A stretch of DNA of 64,000 nucleotides from Corynebacterium nuruki S6-4 (GTDB taxonomy: Bacteria > Actinomycetota > Actinomycetes > Mycobacteriales > Mycobacteriaceae): contig NZ_CP042429.1 of the NCBI RefSeq assembly GCF_007970465.1, positions 2,666,001 to 2,730,000 on the forward strand. Direction: 5' to 3'. Both the position numbers and the translations under genes were made by a program. The notes beneath the pieces are model-generated. The model was not told where the DNA came from, made no database searches, and saw only the letters and a program-made list of their open reading frames with translations. Shown in pieces: positions 38,821-47,279 of the stretch. Numbering within the stretch: the first letter of the stretch is position 1; each line of letters opens with the position of its first letter.

Positions 38821-39901
38821 GGCTGGGCTGGATGAGGATTTCATCGGTAGCTTGGAGACCAGGCTGGACATTTACGGGATTCGACAGGACCCTAGCCAGC
38901 CGCCGTTGGAGCAGACGTATCTGACGGTGACGGCGGGGCAGGATGGGTCTGCGGGCCGGTCTCGGCTTGCCCTGCCGGCGTTCAAGGGGGAGAAGGGTGA
39001 TCCGGGCCCGGGGTTCATTTTTCAGGGTGACCGGACGGCGGCGGAGCTCGCGGCGCTGCGTGAGGCCCTGTCTGCGGATCAGAAGAACTGGGCGTACCGG
39101 TGCAGCGATGACAACGACTTGTGGGTGTGGTCCGGCACTCGGTTCATCATCAGCAAGGACGCTTTCGGCGCTGAGGGTCCGCAAGGCCCGCCGCCGATCC
39201 TCACCGGAGGCACGGTCACTGTCGACGGGGAGACGCTGGACGCGCCTCTCGGAACGAGGGTGGTCGGCTCGGAGGAAGAGGGCATCTATTCGGTGGGGCT
39301 GGACCTGCCGAAGCTGCCGAAGGGCGACAAGGGCGACACCGGGGAGCCCGGGTCGATCTTCACGAGCCCGGATATCACTGGTGGCCCGGAGGATGGGGAG
39401 ATCCTCGTCTTCGATGAGCCGTCGGGGAAGATGCAGTGGAAGAGTGGTTTCCTCGGACCGCAGATGCTCAATGTCCCGAGCAGCGCGTTCAAGACGTTCA
39501 ACGCCGGCCTGAATGCGACGAAGCACATCATCACGGCGATCAGCATCCCTGAGATGCCGTACCGCTACCGGCTGGATTTCGCTGGCGGTGTGGAGGTCAG
39601 TTCCCTGCCGGGGCAGACGGTGGATGTGCAGTTGCGGCTGAACGACCCGGATAACGGCGCCCTGGTGGGTGCGGCGTTCGGGGACATGGAATCCGGCGGT
39701 TGGGCTCACCAGCGGTTCGATGCGTTCTCGGATGCTGCGTTCACCCCGGATCAGCCGGGTGGTGAGACGGCTGGTGTGATTGAGCCTAATACGGAGGCGA
39801 CGGTGCATGTGGTGGCTGTCCGGTCGGCTGGTATCAGCGCGGCTTGGTCGGTAGCTGGTAATGGGCGGTCGTCGCTGCGGGTCAAGTTGGAGCGTGTCTG
39901 A
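38807..39901 (+). CDS. Minor tail protein with short collagen-like motifs
   Basis: 364 residues. Short Gly-X-Y patches (GEKGDPGPG near 63-71; GAEGPQGPP near 122-130; KGDKGDTGEPG near 168-178) separate small globular segments. This is common in phage tail fibres where such motifs trimerise. A C-terminal jelly-roll-like part (YRYRLDFAGGVEVSSLPGQTVDVQLRLND) may bind the host. Confidence 0.7.
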   Translation: MARTRAGLDEDFIGSLETRLDIYGIRQDPSQPPLEQTYLTVTAGQDGSAGRSRLALPAFKGEKGDPGPGFIFQGDRTAAELAALREALSADQKNWAYRCSDDNDLWVWSGTRFIISKDAFGAEGPQGPPPILTGGTVTVDGETLDAPLGTRVVGSEEEGIYSVGLDLPKLPKGDKGDTGEPGSIFTSPDITGGPEDGEILVFDEPSGKMQWKSGFLGPQMLNVPSSAFKTFNAGLNATKHIITAISIPEMPYRYRLDFAGGVEVSSLPGQTVDVQLRLNDPDNGALVGAAFGDMESGGWAHQRFDAFSDAAFTPDQPGGETAGVIEPNTEATVHVVAVRSAGISAAWSVAGNGRSSLRVKLERV

Positions 39902-40521
39902 TGGCGAGGAACGACATGCCCCACTGGCCGGAGAGGTCGTGGGATACGCCGTCGGCCCAGTTTGATGATGGTCGGATGTTGTCGATCGGGTCGGATGTGG
40001 GTGACGCGACCGCGTCGAAGAAGGACCTGGAAGACCTGCTGCCGATGTCGGGCTACTGCCAGATCGACGGTGCGGGTAACCCCTGGACTGGCGCCCGCGG
40101 GTTCGCGAACCAGTTCCTGCCTCTCACGAAGAAGTTGGGAGAGTCCCGTGGCTGCGAGATCAGCTCGGAGGACGGGATCATCCTCAATGCTGTCGGGCAG
40201 TGGCGGGTCGAGTTCAACTGCACGGTGGAGATGGCGTCGGGAACGAACGCACTTGAGTTGCGTCTTGAGGTGTTCGACCCGGACGGAAATCTTCATTCTC
40301 GTGCTGCGGCTGGCAAGAAGGTTTTTACGACGCTCGGAATCGGCGTTGATTCGTCGTCGCTGTATGTCTTTGACAATGTCGTCGTGGATCGTCCGGGGTA
40401 CCGGGTGCGGGTGTACAGCCTGAACAACGGCCAGGCGCAGTACTACATGGCTGACGGGTGGAACAAGTTGGGTGCGCAGTACGTCTACAACGGGACGCCG
40501 CGTTTTACGGAGGAAGGCTGA
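39901..40521 (+). CDS. Minor tail/receptor-region protein, 206 aa
   Basis: Shares a base with the previous stop. Beta-rich (WRVEFNCTVEMASGTNALELRLEVF, GYRVRVYSLNNGQAQYYMADG), like the C-terminal part of the upstream protein, which suggests a duplicated jelly-roll fold. Probably a fibre or baseplate component. Confidence 0.6.
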   Translation: MARNDMPHWPERSWDTPSAQFDDGRMLSIGSDVGDATASKKDLEDLLPMSGYCQIDGAGNPWTGARGFANQFLPLTKKLGESRGCEISSEDGIILNAVGQWRVEFNCTVEMASGTNALELRLEVFDPDGNLHSRAAAGKKVFTTLGIGVDSSSLYVFDNVVVDRPGYRVRVYSLNNGQAQYYMADGWNKLGAQYVYNGTPRFTEEG

Positions 40522-40524
40522 TTC

Positions 40525-41952
40525 ATGGCTATCACGCATCACAAGGTCACGGGGATGTTGACGTTGTTCATTGCTGACCAGATCGCTGATGAGGATCACC
40601 AGTTGGATGAGGTGAACCTTTCGGGAACGGCCACCTGGACACCGGTGTTCCCGAAGGGGGTGTCGCAGGCGAAAGCGTCGGAGCCGCCGCGCCTGGTGTC
40701 GCTGAAGCCGATCAAGTCACTGGTGGCGGATGGGCAGATTGTGTCCCTGTCGGGCACGGTCAGTGAGATCGGGGATGTGCCGGGCGGGCCAGGGCAGGAA
40801 CTCCCGGTCATGATCGATGACACGCCCGTCTGGTGGCAGGTGAGCTTCGATGTGTCGTATGCGGGCACGGCGGTGAAGATCCCGTCGATGCTTGTGGATG
40901 CGACTGAGGGGGATGTGGACATCACCACCCTGGTGTCTGCCGGCGGATTCCCTGAGGTGCCGATGGATGATATCGAGTCGGTGATCGCCACTGTCCGGTC
41001 CATGTCCCGTGCGGCGGAGGATGCTATCCGTCGTGCGGAGGAGGCCGCGTCTGCGGTGGGCCAGGTCAGTGATGAGGCGAAGGTCGCGGTGAAGGCTGCG
41101 GGTGAGTCTGCCGCTGCCGCTTCGGAGTCCGCGAAGGTGGCGAAGTCTGGTGCTGATCGGGTGGGGTCGGCTGAGGCTGTGATTGAGGCGAAGGAGGCGG
41201 CGTCGGAGTCTGCCCGGAAGGCTGATGAGCGTGCGGGGGATGCGGAGCAGGCGGCGAAGGATGCGGAGCAGTCCGCGTCTCGCGCCTCCGCCTCTGCTGG
41301 TGATGCTGCCGCTTCTGCGGGTGATGCGGGTGCTCGTGCCGGTGAGGCTGACACCTCTGCAAATGCTGCTGCTGCCGCCTCACAGAAGGCTGCCACTGAT
41401 TCTGCGTCGGCTGCTGCTGATCGTGTGCAGGTGGGTAAGGATGCGGAGGCGGCGCAGACGTCGGCGGAGTATTCGTCGCAGCATCGGAACCGGGCGGAGA
41501 AGGCGGCTGCGGATGCGAAGACCAGCGAGTCTGCTGCTGCGTCGTCTGCGTCGTCTGCAGCGTCGGATGCTGCTCGTGCTGAGGCTGCGGCGGATGGTGT
41601 GGATGCCGCTGTAGGAGATGCTGCATCGTCTGCGGCTGCGGCGGCTGCCGATGGTGTGCGCAGTGAGGTGTCCGGGCTGGCGGCTGCTGCCGCCGAATCC
41701 GCAACGTCGGCAGCATCGGATGCTGAACGGGCTGAGGCCGCGGCATCATCGGCGGCTGACGATGTGCGTGGCGAAGTATCCGACATTGCTGCTGCTGTGT
41801 CTGCTGACGCTGCGTCTGCGCAGGGCGCTGCGTCGACGGCGACTGCAGAGGCTGATCGTGCTGCGGCGCAGATCCGGATGTTTCAGGTGGTGGATGTGCT
41901 GCCTGATCCGATGGTGGACGGTGTGATCTACGCGGTGAGGAGGGAGTCCTGA
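40525..41952 (+). CDS. Tail fibre with long Ala-rich coiled coil
   Basis: 475 residues. A globular N-terminal domain (1-150; MAITHHKVTGMLTLFIADQ, VWWQVSFDVSYAGTAVKIPS) attaches to the baseplate. Residues 155-450 are a heptad-rich Ala/Ser/Asp/Glu coiled coil (AEDAIRRAEEAASAVGQVSDE), expected to form a trimeric rod. It joins the leucine-rich-repeat fibre gene with one-base overlap, so the two may form one adsorption apparatus. Confidence 0.78.
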   Translation: MAITHHKVTGMLTLFIADQIADEDHQLDEVNLSGTATWTPVFPKGVSQAKASEPPRLVSLKPIKSLVADGQIVSLSGTVSEIGDVPGGPGQELPVMIDDTPVWWQVSFDVSYAGTAVKIPSMLVDATEGDVDITTLVSAGGFPEVPMDDIESVIATVRSMSRAAEDAIRRAEEAASAVGQVSDEAKVAVKAAGESAAAASESAKVAKSGADRVGSAEAVIEAKEAASESARKADERAGDAEQAAKDAEQSASRASASAGDAAASAGDAGARAGEADTSANAAAAASQKAATDSASAAADRVQVGKDAEAAQTSAEYSSQHRNRAEKAAADAKTSESAAASSASSAASDAARAEAAADGVDAAVGDAASSAAAAAADGVRSEVSGLAAAAAESATSAASDAERAEAAASSAADDVRGEVSDIAAAVSADAASAQGAASTATAEADRAAAQIRMFQVVDVLPDPMVDGVIYAVRRES

Positions 41953-43439
41953 TGAGGGAGCCTGTGTGGGCCGATTGGGTTGAAGCTGTTGACCGAGAGA
42001 TCACGGTTCCGGACCGTGCGGTGCGGGCGCAGGCCGTCGCTGTAGGTGGTGGCGGTGGCGGTCGCGGAGGCTGGTACAACAACGGCGGCCGGGGGGCGGG
42101 TGGTGGAGCCGGAGAATGGGCGTCCGGAGAATGGGCAGTCACCCCGGGCAGCAGATTCTCATATGTCATGGGAGCCGCGGGTGCCGGCGGTGACGGTGGA
42201 AGCATCGTGAACAGTCAGCCGGGCGGCACTTCCGGAGGGGCGACCACCATCGGGCCCGTCACCGCAGCCGGTGGGGAGGCTGGCCCCGGTGGACGGGACT
42301 ACCGGCCGGGTCAGTCCCCGGGAAGTTTCACGGCATTCGGTGTCACGTTCGCCGGCGGCGGTGAGACCGCAGGCGATGGACAATTCTCCGGCAGTAGACC
42401 CGGCGGCGGTGGGGCACCTGGCAAGGCCGGTGGATTCCTCGGCGGCGGAACTAGAGGAGGGGACGGCGCCGGCGGCGCCGCCTGGTACCGGTTCCTCGTC
42501 ACTCCACCCGTCCCTGCCGGATGGGGTGCCGAAGGATCAATCAACACCAGTGATGATGTCATCGAATCCCTGCACTTTGAGGGGGCGGAGATAGAAGAAC
42601 TGTGGCTCGACGGTGTGCTGGTGTGGGATCGTGGATCGAATATTGAAACGGTCACCATTGTGAACAATGGTGAAATTCTGGAGGCCCAGAGCCAGTTCCG
42701 TGCTGCGCTCACTGCTCGGGGGCTGGACTACAAGACGGTGACCACTGTCCCATTCCGGTTGGACATATCGCAGGTCAAGAGCCTGAACGCCATGTTCTTC
42801 GGGTGTTCGGCGTTGACGACGGTGCCGGAGATGGACACCTCGCACGTAACGGACATGGCCGGCATTTTCAACGGATGTGCAGCGTTGACGCAGGTGCCGG
42901 AGATGGAAACCTCGCAGGTGACGGGCATGGGCTCCATGTTCTCCGGGTGTTCGGCGTTGACGCAGGTTCCGGATATGGATACCGGCCAGGTGACGAACAT
43001 GGGCTCCATGTTCTCCGGGTGTTCGGCGTTGACGACGGTGCCGGAGATGGATACCGGCCAGGTGACGAACATGGGCTCCATGTTCTCCGGGTGTTCGGCG
43101 TTGACGACGGTGCCGGAGATGGATACCGGCCAGGTGACGAACATGGGCTCCATGTTCTCCGGGTGTTCGGCATTGACGACGGTGCCGGAGATGGAAACCT
43201 CGCAGGTGACGGGCATGGGCTCCATGTTCTCCGGGTGTTCGGCGTTGACGCAGGTTCCGGATATGGATACCAGCCAGGTCACGAACATGCGAAACATGCT
43301 CAGAAATTGCTCATCACTCACTGACGGGCACATCCGCCTCATCGGGAAAAACAAATCCCTAGACACCCTCACCATGATCACCGGATCCGGCCTCACCCGA
43401 CTCCCGTTCTATGACAAGAACGGGAACTGGACCGGCTAG
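41952..43439 (+). CDS. Tail fibre/adhesin: Gly-rich domain + BspA-type leucine-rich repeats
   Basis: 495 residues. Residues 28-190 form a Gly-rich domain (VGGGGGGRGGWYNNGGRGAG and on) like those of phage tip adhesins and S16-type fibres. From about residue 278 there are seven 24-residue repeats and a partial eighth, consensus MGSMFSGCSALTTVPEMDTG plus QVTN, the DUF285/BspA leucine-rich repeat type. BspA-like domains bind surface ligands in bacteria and protozoa; in a phage fibre they are a likely receptor-binding module. Confidence 0.82.
   Translation: MREPVWADWVEAVDREITVPDRAVRAQAVAVGGGGGGRGGWYNNGGRGAGGGAGEWASGEWAVTPGSRFSYVMGAAGAGGDGGSIVNSQPGGTSGGATTIGPVTAAGGEAGPGGRDYRPGQSPGSFTAFGVTFAGGGETAGDGQFSGSRPGGGGAPGKAGGFLGGGTRGGDGAGGAAWYRFLVTPPVPAGWGAEGSINTSDDVIESLHFEGAEIEELWLDGVLVWDRGSNIETVTIVNNGEILEAQSQFRAALTARGLDYKTVTTVPFRLDISQVKSLNAMFFGCSALTTVPEMDTSHVTDMAGIFNGCAALTQVPEMETSQVTGMGSMFSGCSALTQVPDMDTGQVTNMGSMFSGCSALTTVPEMDTGQVTNMGSMFSGCSALTTVPEMDTGQVTNMGSMFSGCSALTTVPEMETSQVTGMGSMFSGCSALTQVPDMDTSQVTNMRNMLRNCSSLTDGHIRLIGKNKSLDTLTMITGSGLTRLPFYDKNGNWTG
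42783..43286 (+). repeat. Seven 72-bp tandem repeats in tail fibre gene
   Basis: Units start at 42783, 42855, 42927, 42999, 43071, 43143 and 43215; a diverged partial unit follows at 43287. Units 3-7 are nearly identical (units 4 and 5 appear identical), so recent unit duplication and ongoing copy-number change are likely. Confidence 0.92.
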
Positions 43440-43469
43440 CCCCGGCCCCGACCGACCGGCCGGGGCTTT
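43438..43469 (+). terminator. Terminator after tail fibre gene
   Basis: AGCCCCGGCC (43438-43447) and GGCCGGGGCT (43458-43467) form a perfect 10-bp stem, followed by TTTC. It overlaps the fibre stop codon. Confidence 0.75.
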
Positions 43470-43492
43470 CGCATATCTAGAAGGAGGTCCCC

Positions 43493-44269
43493 ATGGACTG
43501 GGACAACATCGAGCCGGACCGTTATCGGCTCATGAACAAGAACTTCACGCCGGGTAGAGCCGGCCATCAGATCCGGTACATCGTGATCCACCACAATGCC
43601 GGGTGCCTGTCCATCGACCAGATCTGGCAGGTGTGGCAGACCCGAGAGGCCAGCGCCCACTACCAGGTCGACGTGGAGGGAACCATCGGCCAGCTGGTCA
43701 ATGACACCGACACCGCGTGGCATGCCGCGGACCTCCTGCGGAACCAGGAGAGTATCGGCATCGAGCACGCCAACAGTGCGGGCCCGGATGCGGACTGGCC
43801 GATCAGTGAGGCAACCCGCGAGTCCGGGGCGCACCTCGTCGCCGCCCTGTGCCGCTACTACGGCCTCGGACGCCCCGCCTGGGGCGTGAACGTCCGCCCG
43901 CACTCCGAGACCGGGCAGACCAGTTGCCCCTACCGTCTCGGCCCGAACGGGGAGTACGGCAATGCGTACATCACCCGCGCCCAGTACTGGTACGACCAGA
44001 TGGGCTCCGCCACCCCCACACCCGCACCACCGAAGGAGACCCCCGTGACTGACGACCAGACCGCCCTGCTGAGGCAGATCCGAGACAACACCGCCGACTG
44101 CCGTGCGATGCTCATGGCCCTGTCCGCCCAGGATATGGGCGACCCCGGGGTGACCGGCCCGTATGGCGGCTGGTCGCAGACCGGCTACCGGACCCGCACC
44201 GACCTGCTCGGCGCTATCGGGGAGGCCGTCGGCGTCCCCGGGGCCCGCGACACGAAGAAGGAGAAGTGA
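43493..44269 (+). CDS. Endolysin, N-acetylmuramoyl-L-alanine amidase
   Basis: 258 residues. Amidase_2 domain (about 20-165): YIVIHHNAGC (Zn ligand), ASAHYQVDVEGTIGQLV, TAWHAADL, SIGIEHAN, and RPHSETGQTSCPY with the second Zn ligands. The Pro-rich linker (SATPTPAPPKETPV) joins a C-terminal segment that likely binds the wall. Ribosome binding site AGAAGGAGG. It is followed directly by membrane proteins, so 43493-45494 is the lysis module. Confidence 0.9.
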   Translation: MDWDNIEPDRYRLMNKNFTPGRAGHQIRYIVIHHNAGCLSIDQIWQVWQTREASAHYQVDVEGTIGQLVNDTDTAWHAADLLRNQESIGIEHANSAGPDADWPISEATRESGAHLVAALCRYYGLGRPAWGVNVRPHSETGQTSCPYRLGPNGEYGNAYITRAQYWYDQMGSATPTPAPPKETPVTDDQTALLRQIRDNTADCRAMLMALSAQDMGDPGVTGPYGGWSQTGYRTRTDLLGAIGEAVGVPGARDTKKEK

Positions 44270-44271
44270 CC

Positions 44272-44694
44272 ATGAGCATCAAGAAGAAGCCTGCCGCGTG
44301 GCAGGTCCGGAAGATCGCGTACGGTCTCGCCGCCGTGGTCATCGGCGTCCTCGGATGGGTGGGTGTCCTGTCCGACATCCAGGCCGACCAGGTCGCAGAC
44401 AAGGTGGATCAGTGGCTGCCGATCCTGCTGGGTGTCATCGCACCCGCCCTTGCAGCCACGAAGACCAACCCCGGCAGCGACTCAACCGCCACGGACGAAG
44501 ACCTGGCAGTCGGGGCCCGTGGTGCCCTGCACGAGCAGGTCGGCCGGGTCGGCACCGCGATCCTTGGTCAGCTCGACAACCTCCCGTCCGCTGTCCTCGC
44601 GGCGATCCGTGCGGAGGAGAAGGGCGAACACGACACCACCGCCAGTGCCGCCGCGACCGCTGAGGCCAGCACCGACTACGTGTACGGGCGGTGA
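44272..44694 (+). CDS. Holin-like membrane protein
   Basis: 140 residues from ATG 44272 (AAGGAGAAG upstream; GTG 44266 is too close to that site). Basic N-terminus (SIKKKPAAWQVRKIAYG), two hydrophobic helices (GLAAVVIGVLGWVGVLS and QWLPILLGVIAPALAAT), and a long polar C-terminus. This is the layout of actinophage holins next to endolysin. Confidence 0.72.
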   Translation: MSIKKKPAAWQVRKIAYGLAAVVIGVLGWVGVLSDIQADQVADKVDQWLPILLGVIAPALAATKTNPGSDSTATDEDLAVGARGALHEQVGRVGTAILGQLDNLPSAVLAAIRAEEKGEHDTTASAAATAEASTDYVYGR

Positions 44695-44698
44695 CACT

Positions 44699-45151
44699 GT
44701 GCCCATCGATCATCTCCCCAGGCGACTCCGCGGACCAGCCGAGAAGATCCGCGACAGCCTCCTAACCGACGCGACCGCACTGGTCATCCTCGGCGCAGGC
44801 ATGATCGCCCGCGGCATCTCCTACAGTGACCGCGTCGGGCCTGGCCCCTCCGGCCACCCCGCAGAATCATGGATGACGATGGGCACCTGGTCGATCGTGT
44901 GGGTCGCCGTCGGCGTCCTCTGCATCACCATCGCCCCCTGGCACCGCACCCTCACCGCCGCCATCTCCGTCGGCGCCGGCGTGGGCCTCCACCTCCTGTG
45001 GGGCCTGAGCTTCCTCTGGCAGTCCATCGAGGAACACAGCCGGACATGGGTGTCATCAATCGGCTACTTCATGATCGTCGCCCTTGTGTCCTGGGCTGTG
45101 TGGCGCGGATCCCGCATCGAGATCAGAGTGCGGGAGGCGCCGCATGATTGA
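44699..45151 (+). CDS. Membrane protein of lysis module, four TM helices
   Basis: 150 residues from GTG 44699. Four hydrophobic stretches (LVILGAGMIARGIS; WSIVWVAVGVLCITIA; AAISVGAGVGLHLLWGLSFLW; IGYFMIVALVSWAVW). Second membrane protein after the amidase; may be a second holin or antiholin. Confidence 0.6.
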   Translation: MPIDHLPRRLRGPAEKIRDSLLTDATALVILGAGMIARGISYSDRVGPGPSGHPAESWMTMGTWSIVWVAVGVLCITIAPWHRTLTAAISVGAGVGLHLLWGLSFLWQSIEEHSRTWVSSIGYFMIVALVSWAVWRGSRIEIRVREAPHD

Positions 45152-45494
45152 TGGCTCAGTAGTGCTGACATTCATGGGTGGCCTGGCCGGGTCCTTGGCA
45201 CTGGTGCTGGTCGCACGGGTGAAGCTCACCGGAGACAGGGACGCCGCTCGCGGACCCGACTGGCAGGCGTATGCGGACGGTCAGCGCAAGGACCTCGAGT
45301 CGTTGAAGGCGGAGATGAAGGAGGTCCGTGGTGAGGTGAAGACCCTGCGCTCGGAGCTGGGGACGGTGAAGTCGAAGTTCGTGGCTGCGGTGCAGCATAT
45401 TCACGCGTGGCGTCGTGTTGTGCCGGATGCGTCGAAGTGGCCGCGTACGCCGCCGGAGCTGGAAGATGATCTGCCGGAGCATCCTGGCCTGTAG
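45144..45494 (+). CDS. Membrane-anchored coiled-coil protein (DUF2746/spanin-like)
   Basis: 116 residues. One N-terminal TM helix (VVLTFMGGLAGSLALVLVA), then a coiled coil (RKDLESLKAEMKEVRGEVKTLRSELGTVKSKF) and an acidic proline-rich end. Size and place resemble late-lysis membrane proteins of actinophages. Last gene of the late operon. Confidence 0.65.
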   Translation: MIDGSVVLTFMGGLAGSLALVLVARVKLTGDRDAARGPDWQAYADGQRKDLESLKAEMKEVRGEVKTLRSELGTVKSKFVAAVQHIHAWRRVVPDASKWPRTPPELEDDLPEHPGL

Positions 45495-45568
45495 TATCCA
45501 TGGTGCGGGTTGAGCGCCGCAGGGTCCCTTCGCCGGGTCGCCCCAGTCGTGTGTCGCTCCCCACCGGA

Positions 45569-45595
45569 CCCCCATCGGTGTCATGGCGATGGGGG
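45569..45595 (+). terminator. Terminator of the late operon
   Basis: CCCCCATCG (45569-45577) and CGATGGGGG (45587-45595) form a perfect 9-bp stem, about 75 bases after the last late gene; weak T content after it. Confidence 0.65.
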
Positions 45596-45949
45596 CTTGC
45601 CCTAATTCTGCGCCAGTCTTCGCAAGGCCGCAGCATGTTGGCTCGATTGAGTGCATCACCATGCAGGACCGGCGGCTGACCGACATGGTTCATAGGAACG
45701 GTGTTGTCATTGAGCACATCGCGCACCGGGAGGATTCGGCTGCCGAACATTTTGGTCCGGATCATCCGGTGTGGCTGCCCGCCGTGCCGGGCCTGATCCG
45801 CCCAGCTGTGGACGACGCACGACGGCCACGACCGTAGACCCTGAGCCGCGATCATTTATGGGGTGCAGGAATCTTGTACTGAGCGGTGCCTTATTCGGAT
45901 GAGGATGACTGCCCTGTGCTAGAAGGCGTAGGATTGGGCGTACTGGGTA

Positions 45950-45996
45950 GTTACGGGTCCTCCGTAACCGCTCCTATCGGCTCCGTGAGTGGAGCC
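45950..45996 (+). promoter_or_regulatory. Two leader hairpins upstream of the gene at 46013
   Basis: GTTACGG (45950-45956)/CCGTAAC (45962-45968) and GGCTCC (45979-45984)/GGAGCC (45991-45996) are perfect short stems just before the ribosome binding region. They could control translation of this gene or bind a regulator. Confidence 0.4.
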
Positions 45997-46012
45997 AGTT
46001 CAGAGGTGCAGC

Positions 46013-46459
46013 ATGGCTGCAGAGATTCGCAAACCACAGTGGCTCAACGAGCTTTCCCTTCGCTTTGGTCGCAAGCACGGAGCAATGACCAATCTGTCCG
46101 AGCGATACGATCAGAATTTCCAGCTTGTATGGTGGCCTCGGTCACATCTGATTGAGCAGGAGCTTCCGGCTCTGCTTGAGCGGATTGCTATCGATGTCGA
46201 TGTCGTGTCGTCAGTACGTGTCCCGGTCGGCGATTGGGAAATCCCTGAAGGCGAGCTCATGGTCATGGGCGAGCCAGTCCCGGTGGCCGAGCATGATGAC
46301 GTCAAGTCTCACGAAATTGAAGTTATCTTCGCTGATGGTAGGAAGCTGATCTTTGATGTGTACTACCCGGTGACGAATCGTCCTCGCTGGGCAAAGCTGT
46401 TCGGTGTGAGGGCAGAGGAACGATGGATCGACGACGGCGGGAGCAACGCGTCTGGGTAG
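46013..46459 (+). CDS. Hypothetical accessory protein at the prophage right end
   Basis: 148 residues from ATG 46013 (GAGGTGCAGC upstream). Soluble, beta-rich centre (VVSSVRVPVGDWEIPEGELMVMGEPVPV, SHEIEVIFADGRKLIFDVYYPVTNRP). Base composition is lower in GC than neighbouring genes. Separated from the lysis module by a terminator and next to the likely attachment junction, it fits a lysogenic-conversion (moron) gene. No family recognised. Confidence 0.65.
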   Translation: MAAEIRKPQWLNELSLRFGRKHGAMTNLSERYDQNFQLVWWPRSHLIEQELPALLERIAIDVDVVSSVRVPVGDWEIPEGELMVMGEPVPVAEHDDVKSHEIEVIFADGRKLIFDVYYPVTNRPRWAKLFGVRAEERWIDDGGSNASG

Positions 46460-47080
46460 AGGCGGTCATGGCAAAGATCTTCTTGCCGTGTAGCGCTACC
46501 TGCGGTCTCCCACCGTCCACGGTTAGGGGGTGGGGGCTTTCTACTGGAGTTCTCGGCTATCACCTGCCCCCAGTCAGTAGGGGGGGCGGGAAACCCTGCT
46601 GGGGACGGGGATGGGGTGGTTGTCTGCAATCGGGTCATGAAGCAACCCCTGGGCCCACATTGTCTTCGGACGGTGGGGGCTTCGCTGTTCTGCTTCGAGG
46701 TTGTGGAGGAGTCCGTACGGTGAGTTGCGGGGACCGCAGCTCTGTAAGGGGAGCTGCTGCTTCCTGTTGGGGCCCTCGTCGAATGGAGAGCCGGCGGGGG
46801 CCTTTCGCCGTTTCAGTCCGGAAAGTCTCCGCTTCAGGTATCGTCATCCTCGGGTCGAGCGCGGGTTACCTCCCTCCCTCGGTATCAACACCCCGCTGCT
46901 CCCCATCCCCCACCGGCACACGTCGGTGGGGGACTTTTTCGTGTCTGGGGGAGGGGCCGAGGGTGCGTCTCCATCCCGCAAATATCCCGCACGAGGTGTG
47001 GCCGACACTGCCCTAGTGGCCTGACTGGCCCCAGTGGCCTAGCCATGACCTGCGGCGGAGTCCTGACCAGTACCCCCTGA
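46460..47080. other. Non-coding right end of the prophage
   Basis: About 620 bases of GC-rich sequence with several GGTGGGGG-type hairpins, one a clear terminator (46906-46939). Existing ORFs are shadows with no family. The stretch probably ends at the attachment junction near 47,081. Confidence 0.45.
46906..46939 (+). terminator. Rho-independent terminator
   Basis: TCCCCCACCG (46906-46915) and CGGTGGGGGA (46924-46933), perfect, followed by CTTTTT. Confidence 0.8.
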
Positions 47081-47173
47081 ACGATCCTCGACATCTTCGA
47101 GGGCACCCAGCAGATCCAGCTGCTGGTCGTCGCCCGCCGCGAGCTCGGCCTGTCCTCCAAGGACCTGAAGTAG
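47081..47173 (+). pseudogene. 3' remnant of an acyl-CoA dehydrogenase gene
   Basis: The frame reads TILDIFEGTQQIQ and then LLVVARRELGLSSKDLK before TAG 47171-47173. This is the typical C-terminal end of acyl-CoA dehydrogenases (IFEGT-QIQ...AR). A stop (TGA 47078-47080) precedes it and no further homology lies upstream. It probably marks the right prophage junction, with the rest of the gene at the left junction outside the window. Confidence 0.75.
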
Positions 47174-47198
47174 CAGGTCACGACAGGAAAGAGCACGA

Positions 47199-47243
47199 AG
47201 AGCGGCACCCGGTCACAGGCACACTGTGACCGGGTGCCGCTCT
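47199..47243 (+). terminator. 20-bp perfect stem terminator after the dehydrogenase remnant
   Basis: The 20 bases 47199-47218 are perfectly complementary to 47224-47243 around loop GCACA. It would have ended the original acyl-CoA dehydrogenase transcript. Confidence 0.8.
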
Positions 47244-47279
47244 GTGTCGTCCGGGCACTGACCGGTACCATCAGCCGTC

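Larger units (their letters stand above)
45495..46012. other. Stretch between lysis genes and the right-end accessory gene
   Basis: It contains a terminator-like hairpin (45569-45595) and two small hairpins at 45950-45968 and 45979-45996. An ORF at 45583-45837 starts inside the hairpin and resembles no protein, so it is not called. No other gene is seen. Confidence 0.5.

Noticed and set aside
42783-43325. CRISPR array (regular repeats)
   Set aside because: The 72-bp units are adjacent with no unique spacers and are read in frame as protein repeats of a tail fibre.
45583-45837. 84-residue ORF after the lysis genes
   Set aside because: The start lies within a terminator hairpin and the product resembles nothing; ATG 45661 has no ribosome binding site.
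1-46460. Phage integrase within the window
   Set aside because: No tyrosine or serine recombinase motif was seen in any listed frame; it is presumed to lie left of the window.
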